From assembly GCF_023701485.1 (NCBI RefSeq), contig NZ_JAMQBK010000031.1, forward strand, positions 227,458 through 291,457: 64,000 nt of DNA. Direction: 5' to 3'. The DNA comes from Aporhodopirellula aestuarii (lineage in GTDB: Bacteria; Planctomycetota; Planctomycetia; Pirellulales; Pirellulaceae). Position numbers and translations under genes: made by a program. A model generated the notes under the pieces. It was not told the origin of the DNA, did not search any database, and saw nothing but the letters and a program-made list of their open reading frames with translations. How positions within the stretch are numbered: the stretch's first letter is position 1; each line of letters begins with the position of its first letter. Below are positions 17,335 through 26,779 of the stretch, one piece after another.

Positions 17335-18069
17335 ATGGCAGGGCACTCAAAATGGGCCAACATCCAACACCGCAAAGGTCGTGTTGACGCAGCTCGCGGA
17401 AAACAGTGGAGCAAACTCAGCAAAGCGATCATCGTCGCCGCCAAAACAGGTGGCGGTGACCCTGCGGCCAACATCCGTCTTCGCAAAGCGATCGACGACG
17501 CCAAAGCCGTCTCGATGCCCAAAGACAACATCGAACGCGCGATCAAACGCGGCACCGGTGAACTCGGTGGTGACGCCGTCGAAGAAGTCCTTTACGAAGG
17601 CTACGGCCCCGGCGGTGTGGCCGTGATGTGCTCGGCATTGACCGATAATCGCAATCGCACGACCCCCGAACTACGCACCCTGTTCGGAAAACACGGCGGT
17701 GAACTCGGTAAGACCGGCTGCGTTTCGTACCTCTTCGAACGCAAAGGCCTCTTCATTTTCCCCGCCGGTACCGATGAAGAACGCGTTACCGAAATCGCGT
17801 TGGAAAACGGCGCCGAAGATGTCGAACCCGACGACGACGGCCAAATCCAGGTCACCTGTGCCCCCGAAAATTTTGACGGCCTCTCCGACGCGTTTGACGC
17901 CGCCGAAATCGAAGCTGACGTTCGGGAAGTCACTCAGATCGCGTCGACCAATGTCGATCTGGACAAATCGGTAGCCGGCCAAGTGATGTCATTGCTGGAA
18001 GTCCTTGACGACCACGACGACATTCAAACCGTCAGCACCAACGCAAACTTCCCCGAAGACAACGACTGA
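17335..18069 (+). CDS. yebC: YebC/PmpR-family protein
   Basis: 244 residues, begins MAGHSKWANIQHRKGRVDAA, the family signature; an AAGGA ribosome-binding site lies at 17321. The three-domain architecture is complete, with DPAANIRLRKAIDDAKAVSM and MPKDNIERAIKRGTGELGG in the N-terminal half and an acidic C-terminus. YebC-family proteins were first called transcription regulators; recent work links members to relief of ribosome stalling on proline stretches. It is the last gene of the block and converges with the GNAT gene, 8 bp away. Confidence 0.96.
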   Translation: MAGHSKWANIQHRKGRVDAARGKQWSKLSKAIIVAAKTGGGDPAANIRLRKAIDDAKAVSMPKDNIERAIKRGTGELGGDAVEEVLYEGYGPGGVAVMCSALTDNRNRTTPELRTLFGKHGGELGKTGCVSYLFERKGLFIFPAGTDEERVTEIALENGAEDVEPDDDGQIQVTCAPENFDGLSDAFDAAEIEADVREVTQIASTNVDLDKSVAGQVMSLLEVLDDHDDIQTVSTNANFPEDND

Positions 18070-18077
18070 AGACTCTC

Positions 18078-19106
18078 TTACGAGAACTTCTTCACCCATT
18101 GTTTGCCTTGCTCGATCCGTTCGAATTTCAATTCATCGAGCTGTGTGAGCAGTTTTTGGTCGTCACGATCAATCGCCGTTTCAACCGAAAAGATTTGCCG
18201 GTTGGAAAGGGATTGCACTAACGACGCAATCAGAAACTGCTGCTCCGTCGTGAGCTCGATCGCCCCCGATTCCTCTTCCAAATTGGGTTCGATCTGAACC
18301 GGCAACCCGTTGTAAGTGTGCGCGTCGAGCAGCGTTAACGAGAGAATCGCTTTTGAACTCTCCATCACTTGGACTTCCGGATCACCCATCCACAATCCGC
18401 ACATCGCCAGCGTTTGCTGCTGTTGGTAGTCGACCAGCATGTAACGTTCGATGTCAAAGTGACTCATCGCAGAGGCGACACGGGGCGATGATGGCAAGAC
18501 CGGCACATGATCCAATCGCGTGCTTCGCCGCAACTGCAAAAACGAACGATTCACTGGCGGTCGATATGTCGATGTCTGCACCACCATTCTCTCGATTGTC
18601 CGAGAGACTTGGTATCCGTTGCGTGAGAGCAGCGAGCCGGTCCTCGCGTCGGAGACCGGAATCCCGATCCCATGCCCCACCGGGGCCAATCCCGCATACC
18701 CGTTAACGTCATCGCGAACCGCTCCGACGAAGATCTGCTGCACTCCATCGGCACGCAAATACTCTTCAGCCGCTTTGAGCATCTGGTCGCAGATCGCCAG
18801 TCCCGGCTCGTCGGCAAAACACAACGCCGCGATCGTGGCGGTCGACGACTCACCCTCTTCGGATCCTTCGCCGTTCGCCGAGTCGGACACCGGAGGATCA
18901 CGAAACACATGTGTCCAAGCAATCACCCGACCGTCGGCGAGCCCGACGATCAGATCCGCTGGCCGGAAAAAACTACGTGACATCAGCGCGCGTTCCAAGA
19001 TCGAAACGCTTACCGGTGGCGTCTGCCGGGCCGCGAGCCAATGCCGAATCCAAACCTCGAATACCCCCGGCAGATCGGAGTTTTGGAACGGTCGAATTAT
19101 GGCCAT
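18078..19106 (-). CDS. GNAT-family N-acetyltransferase-like protein
   Basis: 342 residues. The start IIRPFQNSDLPGVFEVWIRH is typical of a GNAT first strand and helix, and the segment AICDQMLKAAEEYLRADGVQ with GAVRDDVNGYAGLAPVGHGI fits the helix and late strands around the acetyl-CoA site, ending in LLSRNGYQVSRTIERMVV. The canonical Q/RxxGxG/A acetyl-CoA loop is not obvious, so activity is uncertain. A second half (residues 180-342) looks like another, degenerate GNAT repeat. Substrate unknown. Convergent with yebC. Confidence 0.65.
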   Translation of the reverse strand: MAIIRPFQNSDLPGVFEVWIRHWLAARQTPPVSVSILERALMSRSFFRPADLIVGLADGRVIAWTHVFRDPPVSDSANGEGSEEGESSTATIAALCFADEPGLAICDQMLKAAEEYLRADGVQQIFVGAVRDDVNGYAGLAPVGHGIGIPVSDARTGSLLSRNGYQVSRTIERMVVQTSTYRPPVNRSFLQLRRSTRLDHVPVLPSSPRVASAMSHFDIERYMLVDYQQQQTLAMCGLWMGDPEVQVMESSKAILSLTLLDAHTYNGLPVQIEPNLEEESGAIELTTEQQFLIASLVQSLSNRQIFSVETAIDRDDQKLLTQLDELKFERIEQGKQWVKKFS

Positions 19107-19221
19107 GGGATAATCTCGAGTCGGCTACCGAGCACGCATGCGTGCTGTGCCGCTTCATTGCGGCACATTCCTGCGTCGAAACGCAAAAACAAAAACTAAC
19201 CTAGCATTCCAGTACGCACAA

Positions 19222-21270
19222 TCACGGATCCACGACCGGCGACTCACAATGATATTCACGGCATCTGTATAACGTGCACGTTTTCCCCAATGAAACCTTG
19301 CCATTCAACAATTCAGGGGCAACCGGACACGCATCGCCTCCCCCCTCTACTGAGTCGTCTGCGGGCAACGTCCAAGCCACCGTCAGCCCCGGCTCATACC
19401 GCGCGAGAACCTGTCGCGCAACGCGGTTCACACCTCCTCGGTCACTTACCGCGATCACTAATTCGCCCTGATCGAAATGCAGTTCATCGACCACACTGAT
19501 CAACGCAGCACATGCCCGCGTTTGTTTGCGAATGACAGCTTCGCCACACCGCAACGTTCTGGTTGCCGCGTCGAGCCATCGCGAGTTCCCCGTCAAGCGA
19601 GACAATTTCAACAACACCATCGCCGCAGCCGCATTACCGCTGACGAGTGATCCGTCATGCCAGTCCTTGTTACGTGTGATCAGAGCATCGGTATCGCTCG
19701 CGGTGTAATAGAACCCACCTTCGTCCGCATCCATAAACCGATCCACTAACGTCTCGGCAAGCGATAACGCTTCGCTCAACCACTTCTCGTCCGCAGTTCC
19801 CTGGTAGAGCGATAGGAATGCGTCAGCCAAGATCGCGTAGTCATCAACAAACGCATTTCCGTGTGCCGTGCCATCGCGATAGACGTGCAACAATCGCCCG
19901 TCGTCGCGACGCATCGCCTCCAACACGAATCGTGCGGCGCGTATGGCGGTTTCGAGATAGTCCTCTCGATGCATCGCAACACTCGCAATCGCAAACGCTC
20001 GGATCGCGAGGGCATTCCACGCGACAACGATCTTGTCGTCTCGTTGCGGTTTCACCCGGCGTTCACGAACGAGTCTCAATCGCTCACGATCGTCCGCCAA
20101 CTCGCCGCTCAACGACTCCAGCGACATCGAAAACGATTCCGCCCATTGCGCAAGAGGACGGGGTAAGTTCGCGATCGATTTACCCTCAAAATTGCCTGCG
20201 GCTGTGATGTCGTAAATCTCGCAGAATCGCTTGCCTCGTTCTTCGCCGAGCACGTCAATCACCTCGGCAGGATCCCACACATAGAACTTGCCCTCGACTC
20301 CTTCGCTGTCGGCGTCTTCGCTGCAGTGGATACCACCGGAAGGATCGATCAGGTCTCGCTGGATGTAGTCCAAAATTTCCGCGGCGACGTGCCCATGTCG
20401 TGCATTCCCGGTGACCTGCATCGCCCTCGTGTAGACCTCAGCCAACAACGCGTTGTCATAGAGCATTTTTTCGAAGTGCGGCACCAACCAGTGTCCATCA
20501 ACGCTGTAACGTGAAAACCCTCCCCCGATATGATCGCGAATGCCACCGGCAGCCATTTTATCGAGCGTCAATTCTGCCGCCTCGATCAACCGGGTATCGC
20601 CGGTTCTCGCCGCCACGCGCAGCAACAATTCCAAATCGGTCGCGTGAGGAAACTTGGGTGCTTCGCCGAACCCTCCCCATTCCCAATCCACGGTTTTCAA
20701 TAACAACTCGATCGCGACGCCGACTCGATCGCCGCCCGGTGTTCGATCCGCCGTCTCGCCGGTACCCACGGCGAGCTGCCGCAGACTTTCGGTGATTTCG
20801 CCGGCGTGGCTCGTGATTTCTTCACGGCGATTCGCCCACGCATCCACCAACGCGTCGAGCACCTGCGGAAAACTCGGCATCCCGCCCCGTGGCAGCACCG
20901 GCCAATACGTTCCCGCATAAAACGGCCGAGCCTCGTGATCGAGAAACACGCTCATCGGCCAACCACCACGGCCGGTCATGAGCTGCACCGCGTTCATGTA
21001 AATTTGATCGATGTCCGGGCGTTCTTCCCGATCGACTTTGATGGAAACGAAATGCTCGTTGAGATACGCGCCGACCTCTTCGTTTTCAAAACTTTCATGG
21101 GCCATCACGTGGCACCAATGGCACGCGGCATAACCAACCGACAGAAACACGGGAACGTCGCGGGCACGAGCACGCTCAAATGCCTCTTCGCCCCAGGGCA
21201 TCCAATCGACCGGATTGTTCTGATGCTGTAGCAGATAGGGGCTGAGCGATTGAGCGAGTTGATTGGGCAT
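19222..21270 (-). CDS. YyaL/SSP411-family thioredoxin-fold protein
   Basis: 682 residues, full length for the family. N-terminal thioredoxin-like domain with [20 protein letters not shown] (Cys50 and Cys53 in a CHWC motif), followed by [19 protein letters not shown] and [19 protein letters not shown]. The remaining 500 residues are an (alpha/alpha)6 barrel related to glycoside hydrolases and epimerases ([32 protein letters not shown]). The family (DUF255, spermatogenesis-associated protein 20 in animals) is widespread but its function is not established. It is monocistronic here and divergent from speD. Confidence 0.93.
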   Translation of the reverse strand: MPNQLAQSLSPYLLQHQNNPVDWMPWGEEAFERARARDVPVFLSVGYAACHWCHVMAHESFENEEVGAYLNEHFVSIKVDREERPDIDQIYMNAVQLMTGRGGWPMSVFLDHEARPFYAGTYWPVLPRGGMPSFPQVLDALVDAWANRREEITSHAGEITESLRQLAVGTGETADRTPGGDRVGVAIELLLKTVDWEWGGFGEAPKFPHATDLELLLRVAARTGDTRLIEAAELTLDKMAAGGIRDHIGGGFSRYSVDGHWLVPHFEKMLYDNALLAEVYTRAMQVTGNARHGHVAAEILDYIQRDLIDPSGGIHCSEDADSEGVEGKFYVWDPAEVIDVLGEERGKRFCEIYDITAAGNFEGKSIANLPRPLAQWAESFSMSLESLSGELADDRERLRLVRERRVKPQRDDKIVVAWNALAIRAFAIASVAMHREDYLETAIRAARFVLEAMRRDDGRLLHVYRDGTAHGNAFVDDYAILADAFLSLYQGTADEKWLSEALSLAETLVDRFMDADEGGFYYTASDTDALITRNKDWHDGSLVSGNAAAAMVLLKLSRLTGNSRWLDAATRTLRCGEAVIRKQTRACAALISVVDELHFDQGELVIAVSDRGGVNRVARQVLARYEPGLTVAWTLPADDSVEGGGDACPVAPELLNGKVSLGKTCTLYRCREYHCESPVVDP

Positions 21271-21476
21271 GGAATGGTAGAAAAAGACGGGTCGGGCAAA
21301 AACGATTCACGGGACGAACATCATAAGGGGTTTGATCCCGACGATCACCGAGGCCAAACATTCGATAATCAATCGCAGATTACACCGTTCCCTTTATTCG
21401 CGACCTCCGATGGGGTACAACAACGTCCCTACCGGCGCACTCGGCAACAGGGCCCTTTGGTGAAAAAAACTTGGAT

Positions 21477-21893
21477 ATGAACGAGAGTATCGTATCGAAC
21501 GAAATGCCGCCGATCGTTTCCGTCGGGACGCAGTGGGTGGTGGACGCGAGCGGTTGCGATCCTCCAACGTTGCAATCTCTTGAGATCATCGGATCGCTTT
21601 GCCAACGCGTCATCGATTCACTTGGGCTCCACGTCATCGGTAGCCCCGCGGCTCATCGATTCGCCGCACCACACGGCGTGACGATGCTGTATCTATTGAG
21701 TGAATCACATCTCGCCGTGCACACCTACCCGGAACATGGGTTGGCGACCTTCAATTTTGTTTGCTGTCGCGAACATGCCGATTGGCCTTGGGAAACAGAA
21801 TTGACGCGGACACTTGGGGCCAGCCACGTTTTCTTGCGAGTGCTTCGTCGCGGCGCATGGTCGATCGAATCGGCCGCGGAGACCGCCCGATGA
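21477..21893 (+). CDS. speD: S-adenosylmethionine decarboxylase proenzyme
   Basis: 138 residues from ATG 21477 (a TTG two codons upstream is open). The processing motif LSESHLAVHTYPE is intact: self-cleavage between Glu76 and Ser77 would generate the pyruvoyl group. His82 (+5) and Cys97 (+20) sit at the spacing of the catalytic His and Cys of class-1B enzymes such as the Thermotoga protein. It makes decarboxylated AdoMet, the aminopropyl donor for spermidine. The stop overlaps the start of the DUF4178 gene (ATGA), and a spermidine synthase lies three genes downstream, so the cluster has both polyamine steps. Confidence 0.9.
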   Translation: MNESIVSNEMPPIVSVGTQWVVDASGCDPPTLQSLEIIGSLCQRVIDSLGLHVIGSPAAHRFAAPHGVTMLYLLSESHLAVHTYPEHGLATFNFVCCREHADWPWETELTRTLGASHVFLRVLRRGAWSIESAAETAR

Positions 21894-23506
21894 TTGGCGC
21901 CAGATCACTTAAGAAGAAAGGCGCGCCGTGCCCCAATTGTGGCGGACCGGTTGAGTTCCGGTTCGGCGGCACGATGGTTACGGTTTGCGAATTCTGCCAT
22001 AGCGCTATCGCGAGAAAAGACCGAGACATCGAATTGATCGGCAAAGTCTCGGATCTGGTCGAAACCGACAGCGTGCTGCACCTCGGATCGACGGGAAGTT
22101 ATCGCGGCAAACCCTTTGAATGCGTCGGACGGGTGCAGTACCAACACTCCGCCGGCGGTTTTTGGGACGAATGGTATCTGCGGCTTCCCGGTGACAAGAT
22201 GGCGTGGCTCGCCGACGCCCAGGGCCAATTGCACATGACCTTCCCGCGTGAAATTCGCAAACGCATGCAAGTGCCTGAGTTTGATCACCTCGAAGTCGGA
22301 AAAGCCGTCTCTCTTGGTGACAACCAACTCGTCGTGACGGAAAAAGGAACCGCGAAGGCATACGCCGCCCAAGGCGAAATCCCGTGGGCGTTCCGGCCTG
22401 GAGACGATCACGTTTACGCCGACCTGCGAGGTGAAGGCGACTGGTTCGCGACCTTCGAATACGATTCCAAAGACGACGGCGCACACAAACGCCTTTCGGT
22501 TGGCAAAACCATTTCTCTGGACGAACTCAACCTCACACCGCCGGCCGTCGAACCACTCGAATCGGATTCGGTGCGGCGCGTCGCCACCGTGAACCTGAAT
22601 TGCCCGCAATGCGGCGGGCCGTTAGACCTACGCACTCCCGATCAGACAAAGCGCGTCGGGTGCCCGAACTGCGGCGCGTTGCTCGATGCCGATGCCGGCA
22701 AACTGCGGATACTCAAGACGCTCGATGACCGCCAACTTCACCCGGTCATTCCGCTCGGCTCCGCGGGTCGTTTCCAATGCCCTGACAAACTCAGCAACCA
22801 TGAGTTCACCGTCATCGGATGCATGGAGCGGTATGCGTTGTATGAAGGCACCGTGTATCCGTGGTTTGAGTATCTGCTGCACAACCCCGAGATCGGATTT
22901 CGATGGTTGGTTCAAAACGACCGTCACTGGTCGTTCGTGGAACCGATCGAATCCAACCCTCCCGTTCGCCTGCCAAGCAAGGTCACTTTCGACGGTCGAT
23001 CTTATCGCATCTATGATCGTGGAACCGCTTACGTACGGTCCTGCATGGGCGAGTTCTATTGGAAGGTCAACCAGGGCGACAAAGTCACAACGAGCGATTA
23101 CATCTGTCCGCCGTACATGATTTCTTATGAGCTTTCGAAGACGAAAGATGCCGAGGAACTCAACATCTCGCACGGTGTGTATCTCACCGTCGATGAAATC
23201 GAACAAGCGTTCGGATTAAAAAACATCACGCGTCCGTGGGGCGTCGGAGTGATCCAGCCTTCACCACCGATTCACTACGGCGTGTGGTTGTCGTGGCTCC
23301 TTTTTATGGGTTTTATCACGATGATCCATGTGCTCGGAGACTCCCTGTTTACTCTACCGACGCAGCTCGGTCCGGACCCGTGGATGTGGTTCTACGCGAT
23401 GATTTTTGTCTCGATCGTTCCGATTGGAATTCTGGTCTTCAAATACAGCTTCGAAGTGTCGCGTTGGAAAGACAGCGACTACAGCCCGTACCGGTCGGAG
23501 AATTGA
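21890..23506 (+). CDS. DUF4178 zinc-ribbon membrane protein
   Basis: 538 residues from ATG 21890, overlapping the speD stop (ATGA); the frame is open further upstream but that part is the speD shadow. Two copies of a unit are present: a zinc ribbon (CPNCGG...CEFCHS near residues 14-36; CPQCGG...CPNCGA near 237-260), each followed by a DUF4178 beta domain (LGSTGSYRGKPFECVGRVQY; LGSAGRFQCPDKLSNHEFTV). Two transmembrane helices close the protein (about residues 468-488 and 500-522). DUF4178 has no known activity; its neighbours here tie it to polyamines. No catalytic motif is visible. Confidence 0.85.
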   Translation: MIGARSLKKKGAPCPNCGGPVEFRFGGTMVTVCEFCHSAIARKDRDIELIGKVSDLVETDSVLHLGSTGSYRGKPFECVGRVQYQHSAGGFWDEWYLRLPGDKMAWLADAQGQLHMTFPREIRKRMQVPEFDHLEVGKAVSLGDNQLVVTEKGTAKAYAAQGEIPWAFRPGDDHVYADLRGEGDWFATFEYDSKDDGAHKRLSVGKTISLDELNLTPPAVEPLESDSVRRVATVNLNCPQCGGPLDLRTPDQTKRVGCPNCGALLDADAGKLRILKTLDDRQLHPVIPLGSAGRFQCPDKLSNHEFTVIGCMERYALYEGTVYPWFEYLLHNPEIGFRWLVQNDRHWSFVEPIESNPPVRLPSKVTFDGRSYRIYDRGTAYVRSCMGEFYWKVNQGDKVTTSDYICPPYMISYELSKTKDAEELNISHGVYLTVDEIEQAFGLKNITRPWGVGVIQPSPPIHYGVWLSWLLFMGFITMIHVLGDSLFTLPTQLGPDPWMWFYAMIFVSIVPIGILVFKYSFEVSRWKDSDYSPYRSEN

Positions 23507-23507
23507 G

Positions 23508-23675
23508 ATGCGATTGCTTCAGATTTACTTAGTCGTCGGCGTCCTCATTTGCCTTTGGTTCGGCATCGCAACGGCGCGCGGATGGCGGGCGATCGATACC
23601 GGGTTCCTCAACTCGGGTGGATCAGGCGTGTACGGCGGCCGTGGTTATGGCGGTTCTTGGGGCGGCGGCAAATAG
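23508..23675 (+). CDS. Small Gly-rich membrane peptide
   Basis: 55 residues, ATG at 23508, one base after the DUF4178 stop. One membrane helix (LLQIYLVVGVLICLWFGIAT) is followed by a Gly/Tyr/Ser-rich tail (GGSGVYGGRGYGGSWGGGK). Position and spacing inside a coupled operon support a real gene. A tail of this kind could be outside the membrane or a target for modification; nothing more is visible. Confidence 0.7.
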   Translation: MRLLQIYLVVGVLICLWFGIATARGWRAIDTGFLNSGGSGVYGGRGYGGSWGGGK

Positions 23676-23778
23676 GCATCCGCGAGATGGAAGAGGTGTG
23701 GCAACGGATGAGGCCACACCGCAGCGAACGTAGACACTCAAACGGACAACCAATTTTCTCTAATTCAAACAAACTCTC

Positions 23779-24072
23779 ATGAACTTTCTCGCACAAATTG
23801 AACAATCGGTCAGCGAGGGCGCCCAGCACGTGCTCGTTTCTCCCGCTCGAGGCACCGGCATCGATGTGTTACTCGAACACCTCATCGCCGCGTTCGTGTT
23901 TTCCGTTGTCGGAATCGTCGTCTTCGTCGTGTGCTTGATCCTGGCCGAGAAGCTGACGCCGTTTTCGATCATTCATGAGATCGGTGAAGAGCACAACATG
24001 GCGGTTTCGATCGTCGTCGCCGCGATCGTGTTGGGCATCTCCGTGATCATCGCCGCCGCGATTTTGGGCTAA
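23779..24072 (+). CDS. DUF350 family membrane protein
   Basis: 97 residues. Two transmembrane helices ([20 protein letters not shown] and [20 protein letters not shown]) separated by the family-typical loop [19 protein letters not shown]. The family normally has two such hairpins; this is a one-hairpin member. E. coli YjfL is a relative whose operon includes a glutathionylspermidine-synthetase-like protein, which again links DUF350 to polyamines. Five bp separate it from the spermidine synthase start. Confidence 0.88.
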   Translation: MNFLAQIEQSVSEGAQHVLVSPARGTGIDVLLEHLIAAFVFSVVGIVVFVVCLILAEKLTPFSIIHEIGEEHNMAVSIVVAAIVLGISVIIAAAILG

Positions 24073-24077
24073 GCAAC

Positions 24078-25703
24078 TTGATCGACCGCGCCCCGCTCGG
24101 ACTCCTCTACGTCAACGTCTTGATCATCGCGACGTGTGGGCTGGTCTATGAACTGGTGGCTGGCACGTTGGCGAGCTATCTGCTCGGCGACTCCGTCACG
24201 CAGTTCTCGCTCATCATCGGTGTTTATCTATCGGCGCTCGGCGTCGGTGCTTGGTTGTCGCAATACATCGAAGACGGGCTCGCACGAACGTTCATCGAAA
24301 TCGAACTCGCCCTCGCACTGATCGGAGGATTCTCCACTCCCTTGCTGTTTCTCGCCTTTCCCTTAGTGGATTGGTTCCACGTGCTCTTGTTCGGCAGCGT
24401 GGTCTTGATCGGAATACTGGTCGGTTTGGAATTGCCGCTGTTGATGCGGATCCTCAAAGAGCACCTCGACTTCAACGAACTCGTGTCCCGGGTGCTAGCC
24501 TTCGACTACCTCGGGGCGTTGTTTGCTTCACTGCTGTTTCCGATCTTTCTCGTGCCTCGGTTGGGACTGACGCGGACCGCGATCCTGTTCGGATTACTCA
24601 ACGCAGCCGTCGGGCTGTGGGGCACGTACTTGCTGCGTCCCTTATTGCCACAACGAGGCATCGAAGGACTGCGGGGCCGTGCGATCCTGGTGATCGGATT
24701 GCTCGTGGTCGGGTTCATCAAAGCCGATTCGTTAACGACTCTTTCGGAAGAAAATACGCTCGGCGGAAAGATCGTTTATGCCGACACATCGCCCTATCAA
24801 CGCATCACCGTGACACAGGGTAATCGTGGCTTTCAGCTGTTCCTCAACGGTCATTTGCAATTCAACAGTATCGACGAATATCGCTATCACGAGTCACTCG
24901 TTCACCCGTTGATGAGCGTTTGCACCGAAGCCCGGCACATTTTGGTACTCGGTGGCGGTGACGGACTCGCGGTGCGGGAACTGCTGAAATACAGCCGCGT
25001 CGAATCGATCACTTTAGTGGACCTCGATCCAGCGATGACCCGGTTAGCCACGCGGTTCGAACCCTTGGCCGAGCTCAACAAACGGGCGCTGAACGATCCC
25101 AAAGTAACCGTCCTCAACCGAGACGCGTTCGTGTGGGCGACCGAAGACGATTTGACTGCGGACGACATGACTGTGGACGATAAAACCGCAGATGCCGAAC
25201 CGGTCCTGTACGACGCCGTCGTGATCGATTTCCCCGACCCCGGCAGTTACTCGGTGGGCAAACTGTACACCACCTATTTCTATCGCGCGCTTCGCCGTCA
25301 TCTGTCCGCTAACGCCGGGATAGCGATTCAGTGCACCTCGCCACTGGTGGCACCGAAGTCGTATTGGTGCATTCTGCACACCTTGCGGCAATCCGGATTC
25401 GACGTCACGCCGTACCACGCCAGCGTGCCGACGTTCGGGGTGTGGGGGTTCGCGTTGGCTCGGCCGGTCGGCCTGAGTGAGCGAGTTTCCGAGGGTGAAT
25501 GGGCCACAAACGCTGATTCGCCATGGCAGCTGCCGCCCGTCCTGAATCCCGAAATCACGCAGTTGCGGTTTCTAAACGACGCTGCAATGCGGGGGCTCTT
25601 TGATCTTCCGGAGGACCAGCAATCGCTCGAAATCCCCTCCAATCGCCTCAATGACCAGATTTTGGTGCGTCTCTACGACCAGGAATGGGGCGGTCGGAGC
25701 TAG
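24078..25703 (+). CDS. Membrane-anchored spermidine synthase
   Basis: 541 residues, TTG start. The N-terminal half has about seven transmembrane helices ([20 protein letters not shown], then [19 protein letters not shown] and on to residue 215). The soluble C-terminal half is a spermidine-synthase fold: [40 protein letters not shown], the SAM-type loop [16 protein letters not shown] (near residue 289), VDLDPAM and the catalytic-site [17 protein letters not shown]. The enzyme would transfer an aminopropyl group from decarboxylated AdoMet to putrescine or another acceptor, at the membrane. Acidic repeats ([18 protein letters not shown]) interrupt the domain near residue 355. Last gene of the speD cluster. 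Confidence 0.9.
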   Translation: MIDRAPLGLLYVNVLIIATCGLVYELVAGTLASYLLGDSVTQFSLIIGVYLSALGVGAWLSQYIEDGLARTFIEIELALALIGGFSTPLLFLAFPLVDWFHVLLFGSVVLIGILVGLELPLLMRILKEHLDFNELVSRVLAFDYLGALFASLLFPIFLVPRLGLTRTAILFGLLNAAVGLWGTYLLRPLLPQRGIEGLRGRAILVIGLLVVGFIKADSLTTLSEENTLGGKIVYADTSPYQRITVTQGNRGFQLFLNGHLQFNSIDEYRYHESLVHPLMSVCTEARHILVLGGGDGLAVRELLKYSRVESITLVDLDPAMTRLATRFEPLAELNKRALNDPKVTVLNRDAFVWATEDDLTADDMTVDDKTADAEPVLYDAVVIDFPDPGSYSVGKLYTTYFYRALRRHLSANAGIAIQCTSPLVAPKSYWCILHTLRQSGFDVTPYHASVPTFGVWGFALARPVGLSERVSEGEWATNADSPWQLPPVLNPEITQLRFLNDAAMRGLFDLPEDQQSLEIPSNRLNDQILVRLYDQEWGGRS

Positions 25704-25813
25704 ACTCGATTGCGAATTTTGGCACCGCCTGCAAAACTATGCTTTCAGCCGCCTCGCTTCGCGGTTGTCGTTCGATGCCTTTCCCGTTCCCCTGTCCCCA
25801 AGTTGGCCACGAC

Positions 25814-26722
25814 GTGTCAGTTCCTTCTACCGTAACGCTAGTCGACGTGTTTCCTGAGGATTTGCAGCATCTCGTCGGCGAGAATCAACCTCTCAATGAA
25901 TTCCTGTGGCTCGGGATCGGCGGACCGGCACGCTTTTTGGCGGAACCGGTCGAAATCGGTCAAATCGCGGAACTCATCAAAGCGGCCAAATCACACGACC
26001 TCGCCGTCCGCATCCTCGGCCACGGCAGCAATATCTTGGTCCGCGAAGCTGGATTTGATGGCTTGGTCATCTCGATGAGCGGCCCAACGACAACGGGTCT
26101 GGAGATCAACGGAAACCGATTGAAGGCGGGTGCGGGGGTCAAATTGACCCACGCGGCGATCAAAACGGTCGGTGAGGGCCTCGGTGGGCTCGAGCACTTG
26201 GTCGGAATCCCAGGCAGCGTCGGCGGTGCGGTGGTCGGTAACGCGTCAGCCGAAGGACGAGACATCGGGTCGGTCGTCCGATCGATCGAGGTGCTGGATG
26301 AAAACGGCGAGGCCAAAACGATCACGGCGGAGGAAGCCGGCTTTTCACACCGAAAATCCACCCTCGACGGGCTCGTCGTGCTGAGTGTCGAATTCGAACT
26401 TGAGCCCAAAGACGTGACCGCATTGACCAAGCGGATGCAAAAATTGTGGATCCATCGGGGCCAGCGACGCCCGGCAGATACCTCACGAATCGTCATGCCG
26501 TTCATCGATCCGAACTCGATGTCGACCCGGGATCTGATCGTCAGCACAGGCCTTTCCGGCCTGCGTGAGGGCGACGTTTCGTTGGATCTGTCGGCGCCCC
26601 AGTACCTCGTCGCTCATGAAAACGCGACCAGCGACCAGTGCTTGCGTTTGATCGAACGGGTTCGCGAACAAGTCTTGCTTCAAACCGGGATCGACTTGCG
26701 GCTCAACCTGCAAATCTGGTAA
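25814..26722 (+). CDS. murB: MurB-like FAD protein (UDP-MurNAc reductase family) with altered active site
   Basis: 302 residues from GTG 25814; earlier ATGs at 25739 and 25775 are possible but add untypical sequence. FAD-binding segments are conserved: WLGIGGPARFLAE, VRILGHGSNILVREAGFDG, VGIPGSVGGAVVGNASAEGR and the FSHRKSTLDGLVVLSVEFEL region with its Arg. In type-II MurB a GSxFKNP motif supplies the proton-donor Ser; here the aligned stretch reads IVMPFIDPNS, with no Ser at that site. The C-terminal catalytic Glu (PEVRIIG in the family) also appears replaced (LRLNLQIW). The family reduces UDP-GlcNAc enolpyruvate for peptidoglycan; whether this protein still does is open. It is followed by the FtsQ-like gene. 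Confidence 0.8.
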   Translation: MSVPSTVTLVDVFPEDLQHLVGENQPLNEFLWLGIGGPARFLAEPVEIGQIAELIKAAKSHDLAVRILGHGSNILVREAGFDGLVISMSGPTTTGLEINGNRLKAGAGVKLTHAAIKTVGEGLGGLEHLVGIPGSVGGAVVGNASAEGRDIGSVVRSIEVLDENGEAKTITAEEAGFSHRKSTLDGLVVLSVEFELEPKDVTALTKRMQKLWIHRGQRRPADTSRIVMPFIDPNSMSTRDLIVSTGLSGLREGDVSLDLSAPQYLVAHENATSDQCLRLIERVREQVLLQTGIDLRLNLQIW

Positions 26723-26779
26723 TTCGAAGGCTGGAATCCAGCCCGAGTCGCTTTTCCTGCAAGGATGTAGAGCCGCGAC

